Source of the DNA: Mastacembelus armatus
Lineage: Eukaryota; Chordata; Actinopteri; Synbranchiformes; Mastacembelidae
Direction: 5' to 3'
NCBI RefSeq assembly: GCF_900324485.2
Contig: NC_046642.1
Coordinates: 3,115,056-3,179,055, forward strand
DNA: 64,000 bases
A program made the position numbers and the translations under genes. Positions 1-26,800 of this stretch are shown in pieces (position 1 is the stretch's first letter; the number at the start of each line of letters is the position of its first letter). Under the pieces are notes generated by a model, which worked only from the letters and a program-made list of their open reading frames with translations, made no database searches and was not told the DNA's origin.

Positions 1-319
1 TAAAGATTTTACACATTAAAATAAATGGACTCAGGCCTGAAAAATTCACATTTATTCTGAATTTGTTCTGATGAAAAGCTTCAGAACATCGACTAAGGTT
101 CCAGGGTTGTTTATGAAATTTATTTTACTTCTTTGTAGTTTTTTAATTTTATAAATCCCAACAAATGTCGATCAACAGTATTTAGACAAGTCAGTAACTA
201 ATAAATAAAGCGCTAAATAATAAATGTTGAGAACTGATGACAAACAGACAGGGTCTCGGGAGGTATCGTGATAACTGATCAAAATATTGAGTACCTAAAC
301 GTGAAGGTGTCACAAGCGC
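1..319. other. Sequence upstream of rnf130, no feature recognised
   Basis: AT-rich sequence with no exon, repeat or promoter element that I can support. It precedes a GC-richer, CpG-containing stretch that starts near position 310. Confidence 0.5.
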
Positions 320-573
320 CCTCTGTGTGCCGTGGCCTTGCGCCTGCGCAGTGAGCCCCGAAAGGAGAGACGGGGCTCGAGCCTCCGCACCGAGCATCAA
401 CCTCCGAGAACTAAACGGAAATAAAAGACTGAACATCAGCAGGATCCGACCACCGAGAATCCCCCGTGCACTCCCGGGCACTCGAGGAGATAACGGGGAG
501 AGAGTGCAGGATCAGAACCGAGGCAGGCGGGGGTCGGTGGACCGGGAGCCTGCCCGTCCGTCCGCTGCAAACG
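320..573 (+). promoter_or_regulatory. rnf130: Probable rnf130 promoter and non-coding first exon
   Basis: A CpG-containing, GC-richer island in an AT-rich surrounding. It holds an NRF1-like palindrome, TGCGCCTGCGCA, at 339-350. A strong donor (ACG|GTAAGA) follows position 573, and an acceptor (TTTCAG) ends at 1319, so a 5'UTR exon ending at 573 may splice to the coding exon that begins near 1320. The island, motif and splice-like sites are seen directly; the transcription start and the splice are inferred. Transcript 5' ends would settle it. Confidence 0.45.
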
Positions 574-849
574 GTAAGACAAAGCTCGGTGAGCGGCTGC
601 CAGCGCCGCTTTCAAACGGCGTCATAGTCGAAGTGCTGGAGTCTCTGCTGCGGCTTCAGACGACCTGTTATCAGACGGAGCTGTGCGTGTAAAGTCCGTC
701 TTACCGAACAGGGTTGCGGTCTGAGGGCGGTGCAAAGGTCCAGATGTTGGCCTGGTGATGATGCTCCATGTTCTCACAGACAGCCCCGTCCTGCCCCTGA
801 CAGTCTGAACCCAGGGTTTAACCAGCTGGAAGGACAACAGGAGACGCAT

Positions 850-1280
850 TCTGGGACGTGAAACATCTGGACAACGTAAGATAGAGATAAATCAAACACC
901 CGGAGCACGAAAAGGCAAATAAAACATCTGGATGACGTACAGAGACGTAAGGAAAACATCTGGAGGAGATACAGAAGACATTTGGTGACAAAAGAGCATT
1001 TTGAGGTGAGACAATAAAACACCTGCTGTAAGGACATGAACTGACTTTAGTAATGTGAACTCATATTGAAAAGACAAACGTCAACCTAAAGAAAAACAAA
1101 ACAGATTGTAAAACTTAAAGAAGAATTACATTAGTGGACGCCACAAACAACGACACAAAAAGAGACAAAGGTGTTTCAAAGGTAACAGCCCACTGAAAAA
1201 ACAGAATTTAGATTATTCAGAGATTTACAGGAGAGTTTAAAGGACATACAGAGACATTTGAGGACCTTGGAAACAACAAT
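850..1280. repeat. Degenerate short tandem repeat before rnf130 coding exon 1
   Basis: Words such as AAACATCTGGA, GACGTA and CAGAGACAT recur at irregular spacings of roughly 35-45 bases between about 850 and 1280. The pattern looks like an old, decayed tandem repeat in the putative first intron of rnf130. No coding sense was found. Confidence 0.35.
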
Positions 1281-1466
1281 GAGTTTTTTAAAATCTGAAA
1301 GACAAAGAAAAAATTTCAGTGTGTGATGTTAAGACCAAGATGTTCTTCTATTAAATACAGCTGTGTGGTAACAAAGAGACGTGTGGAGGACTGGCTGCGG
1401 TTTTGGTCTGAAGAGGTTTCGTTTGTGTCTTGGTAGTTTGGATGTAACGAGGACTGAGACGACAAC

Positions 1467-14474
<13,008 letters not shown>

Positions 14475-17230
14475 GGCCTGTCGTGGTTGTGACGCTGAAA
14501 CTATGACTGACTTTTATGGATGCAGGAAGTCTTCATAGGGTTTCATGTTGAGTCTGTTGAAGACATCCTGGACTGATCTTTAATCTTTTATTTCATCAGA
14601 CTTTCTTTAAGCTGATCAAGAACTGGTCTGGGTCCTGGTCTCAGTGTAGACTACTTAGCTTGACACTCTGATGTTATTATTTCCCCCCAGAAGATGAAAA
14701 ACTGAAGGAACCAGAGCTGAAATTATTACAGAGATTATTAAACAAGTAATCCAGAGAAGTAGACTTTAGAACTTCCTTCAGTCCAGGAACCACAACCTGA
14801 ACTAGGGGGGACTTGAAGTAATGTTTTTGGGCTCCTAGAAAGCTTGAAGAGTTCCTGGAAAACTCTTTTCAAAAGGATTCTGAGATTCCACAGTTTCTAA
14901 AAAATTTCCTCTAAAGGTTTCTAGGGAACTGCAAAAGTACTCAAGTCCTTGGAAAACCGTCTGAATCCCTTAAATCGTTATAGGTTCCTGGAAATGTTGA
15001 TGGGCTCCTTAAAAGGTTGATGAAACTGTTCCTGAGTTTCTAACAAGGTTCTCAGGCTCCTAAAAGGCTCCTCCAAAAGATTGCTGGATTCCCGAAGAGG
15101 TTCTGTGGTTCTGGAAATGCTCTTGAGTGCCTAAAGAGGTTGTTTCTAATCTTTTTTTAAAGTTCACAGGTTCCTGGAAAATTTCCAGACACCAAAAAAC
15201 TTGCTTGGTTTCCTGGTTATGATATTCTTGGAATTCTTAAGTTTCCTGTGAAGCTGCTGAAAATGTTCATTAGATCTTACAAGGGCTCTTAGGTTCATAG
15301 AAAACTTTTTGAGTGACTAATATGTTGCCGGCAAAGGTCCTGAGTGCCTAAAAATGTTCCTGGGTTATGTTTCAGTTTCTGATTTTGTAAAAAGCTTCCT
15401 TGAAACATTTCTTAGCCCTAGAAAATGTTCTTTGGTTCATTTGAGGGTTTGTGGAAAGGTTCCTGTCCTTTAACTCCTTAAAAAGTTCTGGGATTTGTGG
15501 AAATATTTCTGAGCTCCAAAAAACGTTCAGGAAACCTTTCTTAGGTCTTAAAAATTCAGAAAAATGTTCCCACAAAAGTTCCGGAGTGCCTCAAAAGTTT
15601 CCTAGAAAGGTTCTTGAATTGCTAAGCATTTCTACTTCTATCTCCTAAAAGGTTTTGTGGGTTCCTGGAAATGTTTCTGAGCCCTTAAAAATCTTTGGGA
15701 GCCATTGCTGAGGTCATAAAACAGGTCCTGGGGTCTAAAAAACATCCTGGTTTATACAAAGGATCTTGAGGTTTTAAAGGGTTTCTGCACCTTGACTGTC
15801 TTACCTAAATCTAAACCTACCTAACAGCATCCGAACCAGAGTTGGAGAAGACCCAAAGAAGCTGAACCTTGAAACAGTTCCTTTCAGTGTCTCATGATGT
15901 TCTGTGTTCTGAGTCGCTGAACCCAAATCAAACACAGTTGGAGCCCAACAGACAACCTTTTCTGGACTTCAGTCAAAGTCCGGGCTGTATCTGTAGACCT
16001 GGACCTGGCTCAGAATTCCTCACATGTAAATACTGATCCAGCTGGTTTTTCCTGCTTATCACCAGACTGTAACAAGAACCAGAGGAAGACCTGCACCTGG
16101 ACTTTGATCCTCTGGAGGAAACAATCATGGGAACTCGAACAGTGTTAATTACCCTTTAGCAAAAAAACATGCGTCTCTGTAGAACAAAGACCTTATAATT
16201 AAAGGAGCAGTCCAGTATTTCAGCAAACCTCCTATGTTCTTGTGGAGTTCCTCTGGGAACCTTCCTGGGTCCTCTGAGCTTCTTAAGGTGTAAATGAATT
16301 ATTTACCTTTTATTATGACCTTGTTCTCATCTCCTGATCCAGTTAAAAGGATGGACTTCAGTATCATCAGAGACAGATCCTGGATATGGCTAATCTATTT
16401 TAACAGAATATAATAGTAAACTACAACAACTCCAAGTCTGTGAGATTTTATTATGGTATCAAACAGTAGTGAACAGTCAGTAGCCAGGTTTTCAACTATG
16501 TTACACACAATTTAACTTAAAATGGTCAAATTAAAGGTAACGTAAGTCTTGTTCCTCCTTCCCCTCCTGCTTGGTGTATGAATTGGAGCTGATAAACATA
16601 AACGGTGGAGCTAATTTTTCATTCGTTGCCATTAAACCACTCTAGAAAAACATAAGCTGATATAAAGATCTTCACTACAGGTTTTCTAAATTTATATGTT
16701 CCAAGATTTCTAGTTTGCTGTAAAGTCACTCAAGTTCATTTTAATTTCATTTATGATTTAATTTGAGAGGTAACAGGAAACAGTGATCAGTTAAGAGTCA
16801 GGATTGTCCATCAGCTGTTACCAGGAATGTTGTGTTAACTAGTGAGGACCTGATCAGGCCTGTGGTCTACAGCTGGACCCCTACAGGTCCAGGACAACTG
16901 ACATATCCCCTTTAATGTTTTGCAGCAGCAGAGACTCTGAGGGTTTCCTGAAGTGACGGACTGCTCCTTTAAAGTGTATTTAACAGCTTCTGAGTAATAA
17001 TCATCCCTAGTGACGGCCTCCAGTATATAAACAGCATTATACAATCTATAACCTGATTGATTGATCAATATTCTCTCTGAAGTGACCTGAACATGCCCTG
17101 CAGGACGCTCCGCTTCTGTCTGTGTGCCCTCTGTCCCATGTGACTGATGATGATGATGGTGATGGTGCGTGACGCTTTCAGTCCATTCTGTCTGTACTGC
17201 CTCAGCGTTAAATGTCATTAAAGTGTCATT
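14475..17230 (+). other. rnf130: rnf130 3'UTR and downstream flank
   Basis: There is no further coding sequence. A decayed tandem repeat fills about 14800-15790. Candidate polyadenylation signals are ATTAAA at 17217-17222 and AATAAA at 17508-17513. Where the transcript really ends cannot be decided from sequence. The rest is unique AT-rich sequence. Confidence 0.4.
14800..15790 (+). repeat. Decayed tandem repeat of GGTTCCTGGAAA type
   Basis: Phrases such as GGTTCCTGGAAA, TCCTAAAAAGGTT and GAGTGCCTAAA recur every 25-40 bases for about a kilobase, with many substitutions. The composition is strongly patterned (TTCC, GGTTC, AAAA alternation) but unit length is not constant. It lies directly downstream of rnf130, probably inside its 3'UTR. 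Confidence 0.65.
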
Positions 17231-17689
17231 ATTGCCTTTAATGAGTGTCTGTTTATTTCACCTCCGTGCACAGATTCAGTTTATACACAAAAATACATGT
17301 AAGTGTATATAAGTTACTATGTTTCAGTCACACACAATTACAGAGAAAAACAGAAAACATATGAGCAAACTGTACACAGAAATAAACTGCACTATATGTT
17401 ACACATGGTCAGTATTTAATATACGGACTTGTCTATCATTCCTGTTCACCGGAACTTATTATTATTATATTTATATTTTATAATTATAGCTGGTTTGTGT
17501 CTGAATGAATAAACCTGAATATAAAGAGTCAAGTCAGACAGTATTTAAAAGTAAAGTTAGGATCATTACTAATCGGGTTATAAATAACACATACATGATA
17601 TAACCGTTTCTTAATGTTAATAATAAGTTTAGAAATATTATAACAGGTTTAATATCAATATACACACATTGTTAACATCTACGTTAAAA

Positions 17690-17888
17690 AATCGAATGTG
17701 ACGTCACGGCGCTGGGCTCGCAGAGGGCGTGTCCACTGACGTCAGGTCCGGAAGTGATGTGCAGTCAGCAGACGAGTGAAAACAACAACATCAGCTCGGT
17801 GTTTGTCTGAATCAGACGGAGCCGTCCGCCCATACCCCGACCTTTGTCCCGGCGTTACCCGGCGGAGGGTGTGCAGCAGCGGGCAGAG
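17690..17888 (+). promoter_or_regulatory. tbc1d9b: tbc1d9b promoter with two CRE palindromes and an ETS site
   Basis: Two perfect CRE palindromes, TGACGTCA, lie at 17699-17706 and 17737-17744, 38 bases apart. An ETS site, CCGGAAGT, follows at 17748-17755. The region is CpG rich and ends at the first coding exon. CRE sites bind the CREB/ATF family, and CGGAAGT binds GABPA/ETS factors at housekeeping promoters. The motifs are seen directly; that they drive tbc1d9b is inferred from position. Confidence 0.7.
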
Positions 17889-20800
17889 ATGTGGATCCAT
17901 CCGGAGGAGGTGCTGCTGGCCGGAGCTCTGTGGGTCTCCGAGCGGGCCAACCCGTTCTTCATCCTGCAGAGGAGAAGAGGACACGGCCGCGGAGGGGGGC
18001 TCTCCGGTGAGTACCGTTAGTCGGTGAGTGAGGACCGGTTCGCGTCATTCCGCTATGGAAAATACAATGAAGGCATCCGTAAGGCCCCGCGGTGCTGCAG
18101 CGGAGCGGGAACACCACCCAGACTCTCAGGGGCCCAAAATGGGCTTTTAGCTGCGTGCAGTGATGAGGACCGTGTGATGCAACTGAAGGCACAAGAGGAA
18201 GTTAATGGACTCGGTTTGATTGTGTCAGAGGTCAGTCCTTTGATCAGGGTTTACATGCATGTGGTTTTTGCTGGAGCCTGGTCCTGTGGGGGAGGGGCCG
18301 ATATATCAGCTGATCACAGATTAATATATCATTATCTGCCAGCTGATCAGTAAATACTGGATGAAAACTTTATCAGATCTATGTGATTATTGTTGTTTAC
18401 TTTTTGGGCTTGTTAGGATAAAACTTTACCATCTGTGTTATCGGGACCAGTAGGTCCAGGTCCAGGAATGGACTTAAGTGGATTTATCCATAAGAAAAAC
18501 CCTAAATTCAATGAATCAATTAGTTGACCAAAAGATGAATAATTAGCAACATTAAGTTTCTCAGATTGATCTGTATTGTATTTTTCATTCATTTCTGAAC
18601 ATTACTAAAACTCTGTCAGCAAATTGTTGAAACGGAGAGTTTCTGACTCTGCTGACGCTGAACGCGACACACATACAGAACCTCACATTGTTCTGTCATA
18701 TTAGATTATACTGCTGGGAGCTCTGCTTCAGGCCCTAACATTATCCAGAACCCTGAGCCAGAGTCTGCCGTCAGCTACGGTCCTGAACCAGACAACCAGA
18801 GAGAAAACCAGCATCTGAGCTGTGACCTTTAAACCCACATTCAGTTTAGAAGCTTAGGATTTTATTATTGGTGAAACTGGAGTTTAATGTGTCTGATCCT
18901 TGACTGGCTGGTTATAAAACACCTGTTTACTGTCTGAACAGGTGAAGTGTGGACTCTTAAGGTGATAAAATGGCTTTACAACATTAAAGTTTGCTCTGAT
19001 ATAACAACAGCGTCCCCTGGTCCTTCAGAAACAGCGAGTGGAACACCTTAACGTGTTTTAACCGTCTTCAGGGCTGGACCTGTTGGTGTGATTCAAAATG
19101 GTGCGTAAGAAGCGACAGATGATCTTTGGTAACGAAACATGGATCTTGTTGTTGTTGTACAGCTGTGACGCTGATCCTGGATCATGATGATTCATCAGAG
19201 TCCAATATCAGGAAACCACCAGCTGGTATGAATGAGGTAGTGATGTCATCAGCAGTCAGCTGACAGGAAGTCAGCTGTAACATCATATGTTTGAAAGTTC
19301 ACATGTATTTTCACAGACTTCAGTTTATGCCTGGATTAACGTGTCCGGGCACTGGGGCTGAACTGCAGTGCTGAGCTCCTGCTGACCCCACCCTTCACCG
19401 CTGTAACACCTGGTCCCAGATCTGCTGTGTGGCTCCTGTATTAAACACAAGCTGTAAAGTACTGAACCCTGCCGACTAATGTCTGCGTTCAGTAAAATCC
19501 TTTAATTCATATTTTATTCAGATGTGAGACTTGTGAGTGATTGGGGTCAACTTTAGAAGTCACCTGGCTCCAGAGCACTCCGCCTCTCAGCTGACAGGGG
19601 CATATTGGTCCCAGCTGAGCCATCGACTCGCACACTCTCCTACACCCGACATTCCCACCCTCAGACGCCTCTACAACTTTATATTAATGTGAATCAGCTC
19701 CAGGACCAGATATTTTTCCATCTTGGAACTGGGTATCAGAACCCTAATACAGTCAGATATTTACTCTGACAATACTCACTCTGTGTGCAGGTCTCCTGGT
19801 TGGGACTCTGGATGTGGTTCTGGACTCCAGTGCCAGAGTGGCTCCATACAGGATCCTGTTGCAGACTGCAGACTCTCAGATCTACTGGAACATTGCCTGT
19901 GGTGAGTTAGCTGGAAGCTACTGTACTGGAGTGGACTGCATTGAACCCTGATATACCGGCTAGAATGGGAGAACTGGAATTGATAAAATGTTTGTGGTTT
20001 GTATCTTGCAGGCTCATCCCGGAAGGAGATCACAGAGCACTGGGACTGGCTGGAGTCCAACCTGTTGCAGACCATCTCCATCTTTGACAATGATGAAGAC
20101 ATCACCACCTTTGTCAAAGGGAAGATCTGTGTAAGTCACTTGCTGTTAGTCTCACTCAGACCCTTTCTCGTCCAGTGTGTACCCGTCAGTGAATAATGTC
20201 ACTTCCTGCAGGGCATCATCGCAGAGGAGAACCGAGGGAAACAGGGGGAGGAGCAGGAGGAGGATTGTGGGAAGTTTCGCGAAGCGGAGCTGAAGATGAG
20301 GAGACTGTTCGGAATGCCTGAAGAGGAGAAACTTGTGAATTATTACTCCTGCAGCTACTGGAAGGGAAGAGTCCCACGACAGGGCTGGCTCTACCTGTCC
20401 GTCAACCATCTGTGCTTCTACTCCTTCCTGCTGGGCAAGGAGGGTATGACCGGCCAATGACAGGCCAGATTTTAATGATGTCTTTATACAGTCTGTGCAG
20501 CACAAAACAGGAAACACTTTATGCTTTTTATGTTTGTTTATTTAAAATAGAACAAACTGTCATCTTCATAATAAAGTAACTAAACATGCAGTTTTGTTTG
20601 AAGTCACCAGTAAGGGGTACTTCTGTTTTTACCACAGGGTACTTCTGTTTTAACCACGGGGTACTTCTGTTTTTACCACACAGTACTTTTGCTTTACCTG
20701 AAGGGGTATCTACACTTACCAGGTTCCTGTACATAGATAGATACATATTCTTAACACAGAATGCAAGTAGTTCGTAATTTATTATATATTCATATATAAT

Positions 20801-23800
20801 TTCCCATTTCTTTTCATTGTTTACACCTCCCCTCAGTGACCCTGGTGGTGCAGTGGACAGAGGTGACCCAGCTAGAGAAGAATGCCACCCTGGTGTTTCC
20901 AGAGAGCATTCGCGTCAGTACCCGTTCCACTGAACACTTCTTCTCCATGTTTCTCAACATCAATGACACCTTCAAGCTGATGGAGCAACTCGCCAACATC
21001 GCCATGCGCCAGCTGCTCGACAATGAGGCGTTCGCCGCTGACCGCTCGCTCCCCAAACCCTGCAAGACACTCAAGAACGTCTCTGCACTCAAGAGGTCTC
21101 ACTGTGTGAAGTAACCGTGCATCTGATATCAAGCTGACAGGGTTTACCTGATCAGACTGAGGTGGAAAGGTTTAACAAAGGGCTGATGTTCATTCTCTTT
21201 GTGACTCCAAGTTAACACAAAACAAAATACAACAATACACAATATCCAGTGGATATAGGTTCCTATACAACACAGTTTTTTGACACCTGATAAATATCAA
21301 TAAACATACAGAGAATAATGGATATTTGTGTTGGGTCCACTGCGATGCTATTTCCTGTTGATGTTGTTGCTGCAGGGATTTGGACGCCCGTGCGAAGAAT
21401 GAGCGCTACCGGACGATGTTCAGGCTCACACAGGATGAACGTCTGGATGGACACACAGACTGCACGCTGTGGACGCCGTTCGCTAAGATGCACGTGGTTG
21501 GACAGCTGTTTATCTCTAACAACTACATCTGTTTTAACAGCAGAGAAGAAGACCTGTGTCAGCTAATCATCCCACTCAGAGAGGTAAACTCAGACAGACT
21601 CCATGGAAGTTACAGCTGCTGTCATTGAATATAACTCAGTGGCAGCTGAAGGAAACATTAACACTGAATCCAGTTAATCTAACACCACCACCACTTAGAT
21701 TGTTGAGGGGCCCTGGGTGTCTGAGATGTTGGTGTGTGGAGACACTGAGACGATGGGTTGATCCGTGTGTTGTAAAGAACCTAAGGATTAAGAAACTCGT
21801 CACTTATATTTAATCAAACTCTGATTGTGCAGCATGAAAATCTTCAAAAGACGCTGTTTCATATTCTGGTCACAGGATTCTACCCATGATCCTCTGCTCC
21901 TCAGGTGTCCATTGTGGAGAAGGCGGACAGCAGTAGCGTCCTGCCGTGTCCTGTCTCCATCAGCACCAAGAATAAGATGAACTTTCTGTTCGCCAACCTC
22001 AAAGACAGAGACTTTCTGGTTCAACGGATCTCTGACTTCCTGCAGCGAACGCCTGACAGCTCGTATGGTGACACTAGCCCGCTGTCTCTGATTGGGCACT
22101 CGGTGCGTCACTCACCTTAAGGGTCTGTTGCATTCATGAGACACAGGATTAAGATTCCGCTTTGGTCAGATCAGATGATGTATTCTGTCTATACTGCCCC
22201 CATGTGGCTACATGATGTACCTGCTTGCTGATCTGTCCAGTCCAGCAGCTGACCATCAGTTATGTATATATATATATTTTTTTTATGTCTTTAGGCATCC
22301 TCCAGCATCCCCTCGTCCTCGTCTGCAGCATCTGAATCCGTCCACAGGGGCCGTCATTTCCACCCCGATCTTCCCACAGCCAGTCAGGGTCTGCTGCAGC
22401 TCTACCACCAAGATGCTCCAGAGGACCTCGGACCCAAAGCTGTGAGTTCATATCCCGACACCTTTAGATACTGACATAGATCAGTAACATAGATACAGAG
22501 GACTACCGTTAGACACCAGCATAACCTGATTGTTTTGTTCAGATATTGAGAGTTTGACATTGATCTAAACAGTGGGGTGTACTGTAAAGCAAGCTAAGTG
22601 GGTTAGCAAGGGTCTGTTGAGTCTAAAGGGTTTCTCAGGACCTGAGAGTGGCTCTGTTTTAACCTGGCTGGGTCACCATGGTGATTTATGCTGCAAACTT
22701 AATCTGGTCTGGAGCAGGTTCTGTTGATAGTTTCAGTAACTATTGAAATCCATTATGTTGCCCAACATTTCATCAGAATCAGAAAGCTCATTCTGATTCT
22801 GATTCTATTTTGTTTTGAGTTCAATAAAATACTAATAATACAAAGTGAGTGTCATGTTGGAGGCTGAGTTCTAATGTGGTTGAACATAGTGTATCGACTT
22901 TTTTGACCGTGGAACAATGTTGGTGATATCTCATGTCAGGAGTCTTCGTTTCTGTCTTATCTGCTGCTGTCTGGTTTTGATTGGAAGGCAGACGGAGCTT
23001 TATATGTTTGTCTCTCAGTTCATGTGGTCGTTCAGTGGGAGCCTGACATACATAGTCTCAAAAGTTGACCAAACAAGCGCTAAATTTGTGGTCATGCCAG
23101 ACAACTGTATTATTATCTTGTTTTTTGTTTTCGACCGCAGCAGAACACTCACATTTATGTCTGCAAACGCTGTACACAGCTTTCTGAAACGCTACATTAT
23201 GAAAATATTCTTTCTTTTCCCCAGTCCATAAAACTTTTTAAATATAGATTACTTTCTTTTCGGACAAATAATCATCTATCACCCTTCTTTTAACTTCAGC
23301 GTGGTATGAGACAGTGGTGTCCGTTGTCACTCCTTCTTTTTGCCGTGGCAATCGAACCAATGGCTATTGCTCTAAAGGAAGATGCTAACAATACAGGTAT
23401 TTACCATGGGGGAGTCAGACTTTATGTGGATGACATGCTGTTATTCATATGTGACCTCATAGACTCTTTGCAAAAACTTTTGGAACTACTAAAAAAACTT
23501 TGGTGACACATCTGTCTACAAGGTTCATCTACAAAAAGTGAACTGATGCATATTTTCCAGGAAAACTCTCTAAACCTAAAGCTTAGTCCCAAAAAATGTC
23601 AATATTTGAGGATATGGATTACACATAACCAAGCTGATCTTTACAAGGCAAATTACCAGCTTGGTTTTAAATTCCTCATAGCCTCCATAATAATTACTGG
23701 GTCTGCTTCATTAAGGGATATGGCAGTGATTGGTTCTTTTTTGTTTGTTTTTTGGCAGAAGACAGATGATGATCACCATTATAGTCCCAGTTATCTCTGA

Positions 23801-26800
23801 TTGAGGCTTTAGTCTTTGTTGATACTGTTCTTCAGAAGAAAGCCTGTGTCTGTTGAAGTGTCTTTATAGTGCACCCCACTGAGGTGTTCATGTCCAGGAA
23901 GAAGCTAAAGCTCAGTGTTCCTGTACTTCCCTCATCTCCTCACTGACCTCCTCTCCTCCTGCAGATGAAGGAGAAGATGAAGGAGGAGGCGTGGAACATC
24001 CATTTCTCTGAGTTTGGTCGAGGTGTCTGCATGTATCGAACCTCCAGAACCAGAGAACTCATCCTAAACGGGATCCCAGAGCGCCTGAGAGGAGAGCTGT
24101 GGCTTCTGTTTTCTGGTCAGTGTCCAGTCATTAATTCATTTAGTTATTCATTCATTCATTCGTCCTACTGAAATATTCACCTGTTCACCTGTCCGTGTAG
24201 GAGCACAGAACGAGATGGCGACCCACTCTGGTTACTATGGCGACCTGGTGGAGCAGGCCATGGGGCTGTGCTCATTGGCTACAGAAGAAATAGAACGTGA
24301 CCTCCACCGTTCAATGCCCGAACACCGAGCCTTCCAGAACGAGATGGGCATCGCGGCTCTTCGCCGGGTCCTCACTGCCTATGCCCACCGCAACCCCAGC
24401 ATCGGATACTGTCAGGTAAAATACACAAATATTTAATATTTAAAGTTAAACACAACAGAAGTAAAACAGCATATATCCCAGCCCCGGATCTGATCATGTA
24501 AATTTGCAATTATAAAAATGTATTAATAATAATAAAATATTAATTATATTTGTATAATTTGATATTGATCTGTTCAAAATACCAATTTGTCCTAAAAGTG
24601 GTGGGCATGCAGACCTTGACTGCTCCCCTTTCGCTTTGAAAATGTATTGATCGAAAGCTGAAACATCGTTTCGTCCTCCAGGCAATGAACATCGTCACCT
24701 CTGTCCTGCTGCTCTACTGCACAGAAGAAGAAGCCTTCTGGCTGCTGGTGGCGCTGTGTGAGCGGATGCTGCCAGACTACTACAATACCAGAGTTGTAGG
24801 TCAGTAACAACACCGGAGTCTGCAGCAAGATCAGGGTCAAGGGTCGGAGTTGTACATTCTGATGTGGTTTTGACTCTGCAGGAGCTCTGGTGGATCAGGG
24901 GGTGTTTGAGGAGCTGACCCGGGCCTTCCTGCCTCTGCTGTATGAACACATGCAAGAGCTGGGGGTCATCTCCACCATCAGCTTATCCTGGTTCCTCACT
25001 CTCTTCCTGTCAGTGATGCCCTTTGACAGCGCCGTGCTGCTGGTGGACTGTTTCTTTTACGAAGGGATCAAAGTCATCTTCCAGGTCCTGACAAGCTGTT
25101 TTCTGACTGTTTAATGTTTACGGTCTTTACTGACTGTACCTACACTGATGGAAATATTGCCTATCTGTGAGTTGTCAGCACGCTTCACCTCCGGTCTCTG
25201 ACCTTTGCCACCTGTTTTCAAATGTACTCACAGGTGGCGCTGGCTGTCCTCCATGACAACATGGATGCCCTGCTCTCCTGCAACGATGAAGGAGAAGCCA
25301 TGACTATTCTAGGCAGGTAGGAGTCACACTAGATGGGTAGGAGTCTAGACTGGACAGGTAACACTATAGAATGGACCGGTAACACTAGAATGGACAGGTA
25401 TGAGCCTAGACTGGACAGGTAGGAGTCTAGACTGGACAGGTAGGAGTCTAGACTGGACAGGTAAGAGTCAAGATTAGACAGGTTAAATTAAATAAATAAA
25501 AGCATAAATGAAATAAGTGTGTGTGTTTGTGTGTTGAGGTACCTGGATAATGTTGTGAACAAACAGACAGTAACTCCGCCCATCCCTCACCTGCACGCCC
25601 TGCTGACCAGTGGAGATGAGCCTCCACCTGAGATTGACGTCTTTGACCTCATCAAGTCGTCCTATGAGGTCAGACTGGACCAATGACATGTCATGATGTT
25701 TCAGATTTAGCGACTAAGATCTGAACAGTCCAGGACCTTAAAAACCTGAATATGTGCAGTGACTCAGTCTGATTCCCACAGTAGCACTGTCTAATTCCTG
25801 GACGTTTTTGAAGTAATCTCAGTTTCCTCTTCTCTGAGCAGAGGTTTGGCAGCCTGCGCTCTGACGTCATTGAGCAGATGAGGTTCAAACAGAGGTTAAA
25901 GGTCATCCAGTCGCTGGAGGACACAGCCAAGAGGAGTGTGGTGGGTAGTGGTAGTGTACTTCAAGCTAATGCTAACATGCTAACGCAGGCAGAGTGTTCA
26001 CAGGTGTGTGTGTCTGCAGGTGAGGGCGATGATGACGGAGTCGGCCTTCAGTATTGAGGAGCTGGAGGAGCTGTACTGTCTCTTTAAGGTTGGAACAAAC
26101 AGGGTTTTTAAAATGTTCAGATACATTTAGGGACTACAAATCTCACTGTTAGAGACCTGCAGCTTCCTTGAGTAAATAAATAGAAACACATACAATTGAT
26201 AAATTATATTTAAATTTAAAATCAAGATATGGAGAATTTGTAATGATATATCATCACTTTTTCCAGAAAGGTGATAAAAATCACAGATCAGTAAATCTCA
26301 CCCCAGTGGAGCCGATCATTAGTCCTGCCCCCCACAGGTCTCTGCCCGCTGGTTTCAGCTGATCACAGTTTAACCCCCTCCATTGTTTTTTTTTTTTTTT
26401 GACCTGTTCAGTCTAAACACATGACGAGCTGTTACTGGGGCTCCAGCAGCTCTGCGGCCGAGCGCCATGACCCCAGCCTTCCGTACCTGGAGCAGTACCG
26501 CATCGACCCAGCCCAGTTCATCCAGCTCTTCACTGCACTCGCCCCCTGGACCTGTGGAGGCCACACCCCCACACTTTCAGCCCGCCTCTTCAGACTCCTG
26601 GACCAGAACCAGGATGGACTCGTCAACTTCAAAGAGTTCATCACAGGACTCAGTGAGTTCCAAATCTGCTGTGAACAGAGGTCCAGGTCCAGGCTTAAAT
26701 CCAGTCCAGTTCAGTCTCTGCTAAATGTCAGAAGATGAATTGAATTCTGACCTTTTGGTTCTTTAGTTTTCATCGTGCATGTGTTAGTTTCCTCTCAGTG

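Noticed and set aside
14475-17230. Short frames in the rnf130 3' region (for example near 15372-15648)
   Set aside because: They fall inside the decayed repeat, overlap in both strands and show no conserved motif.
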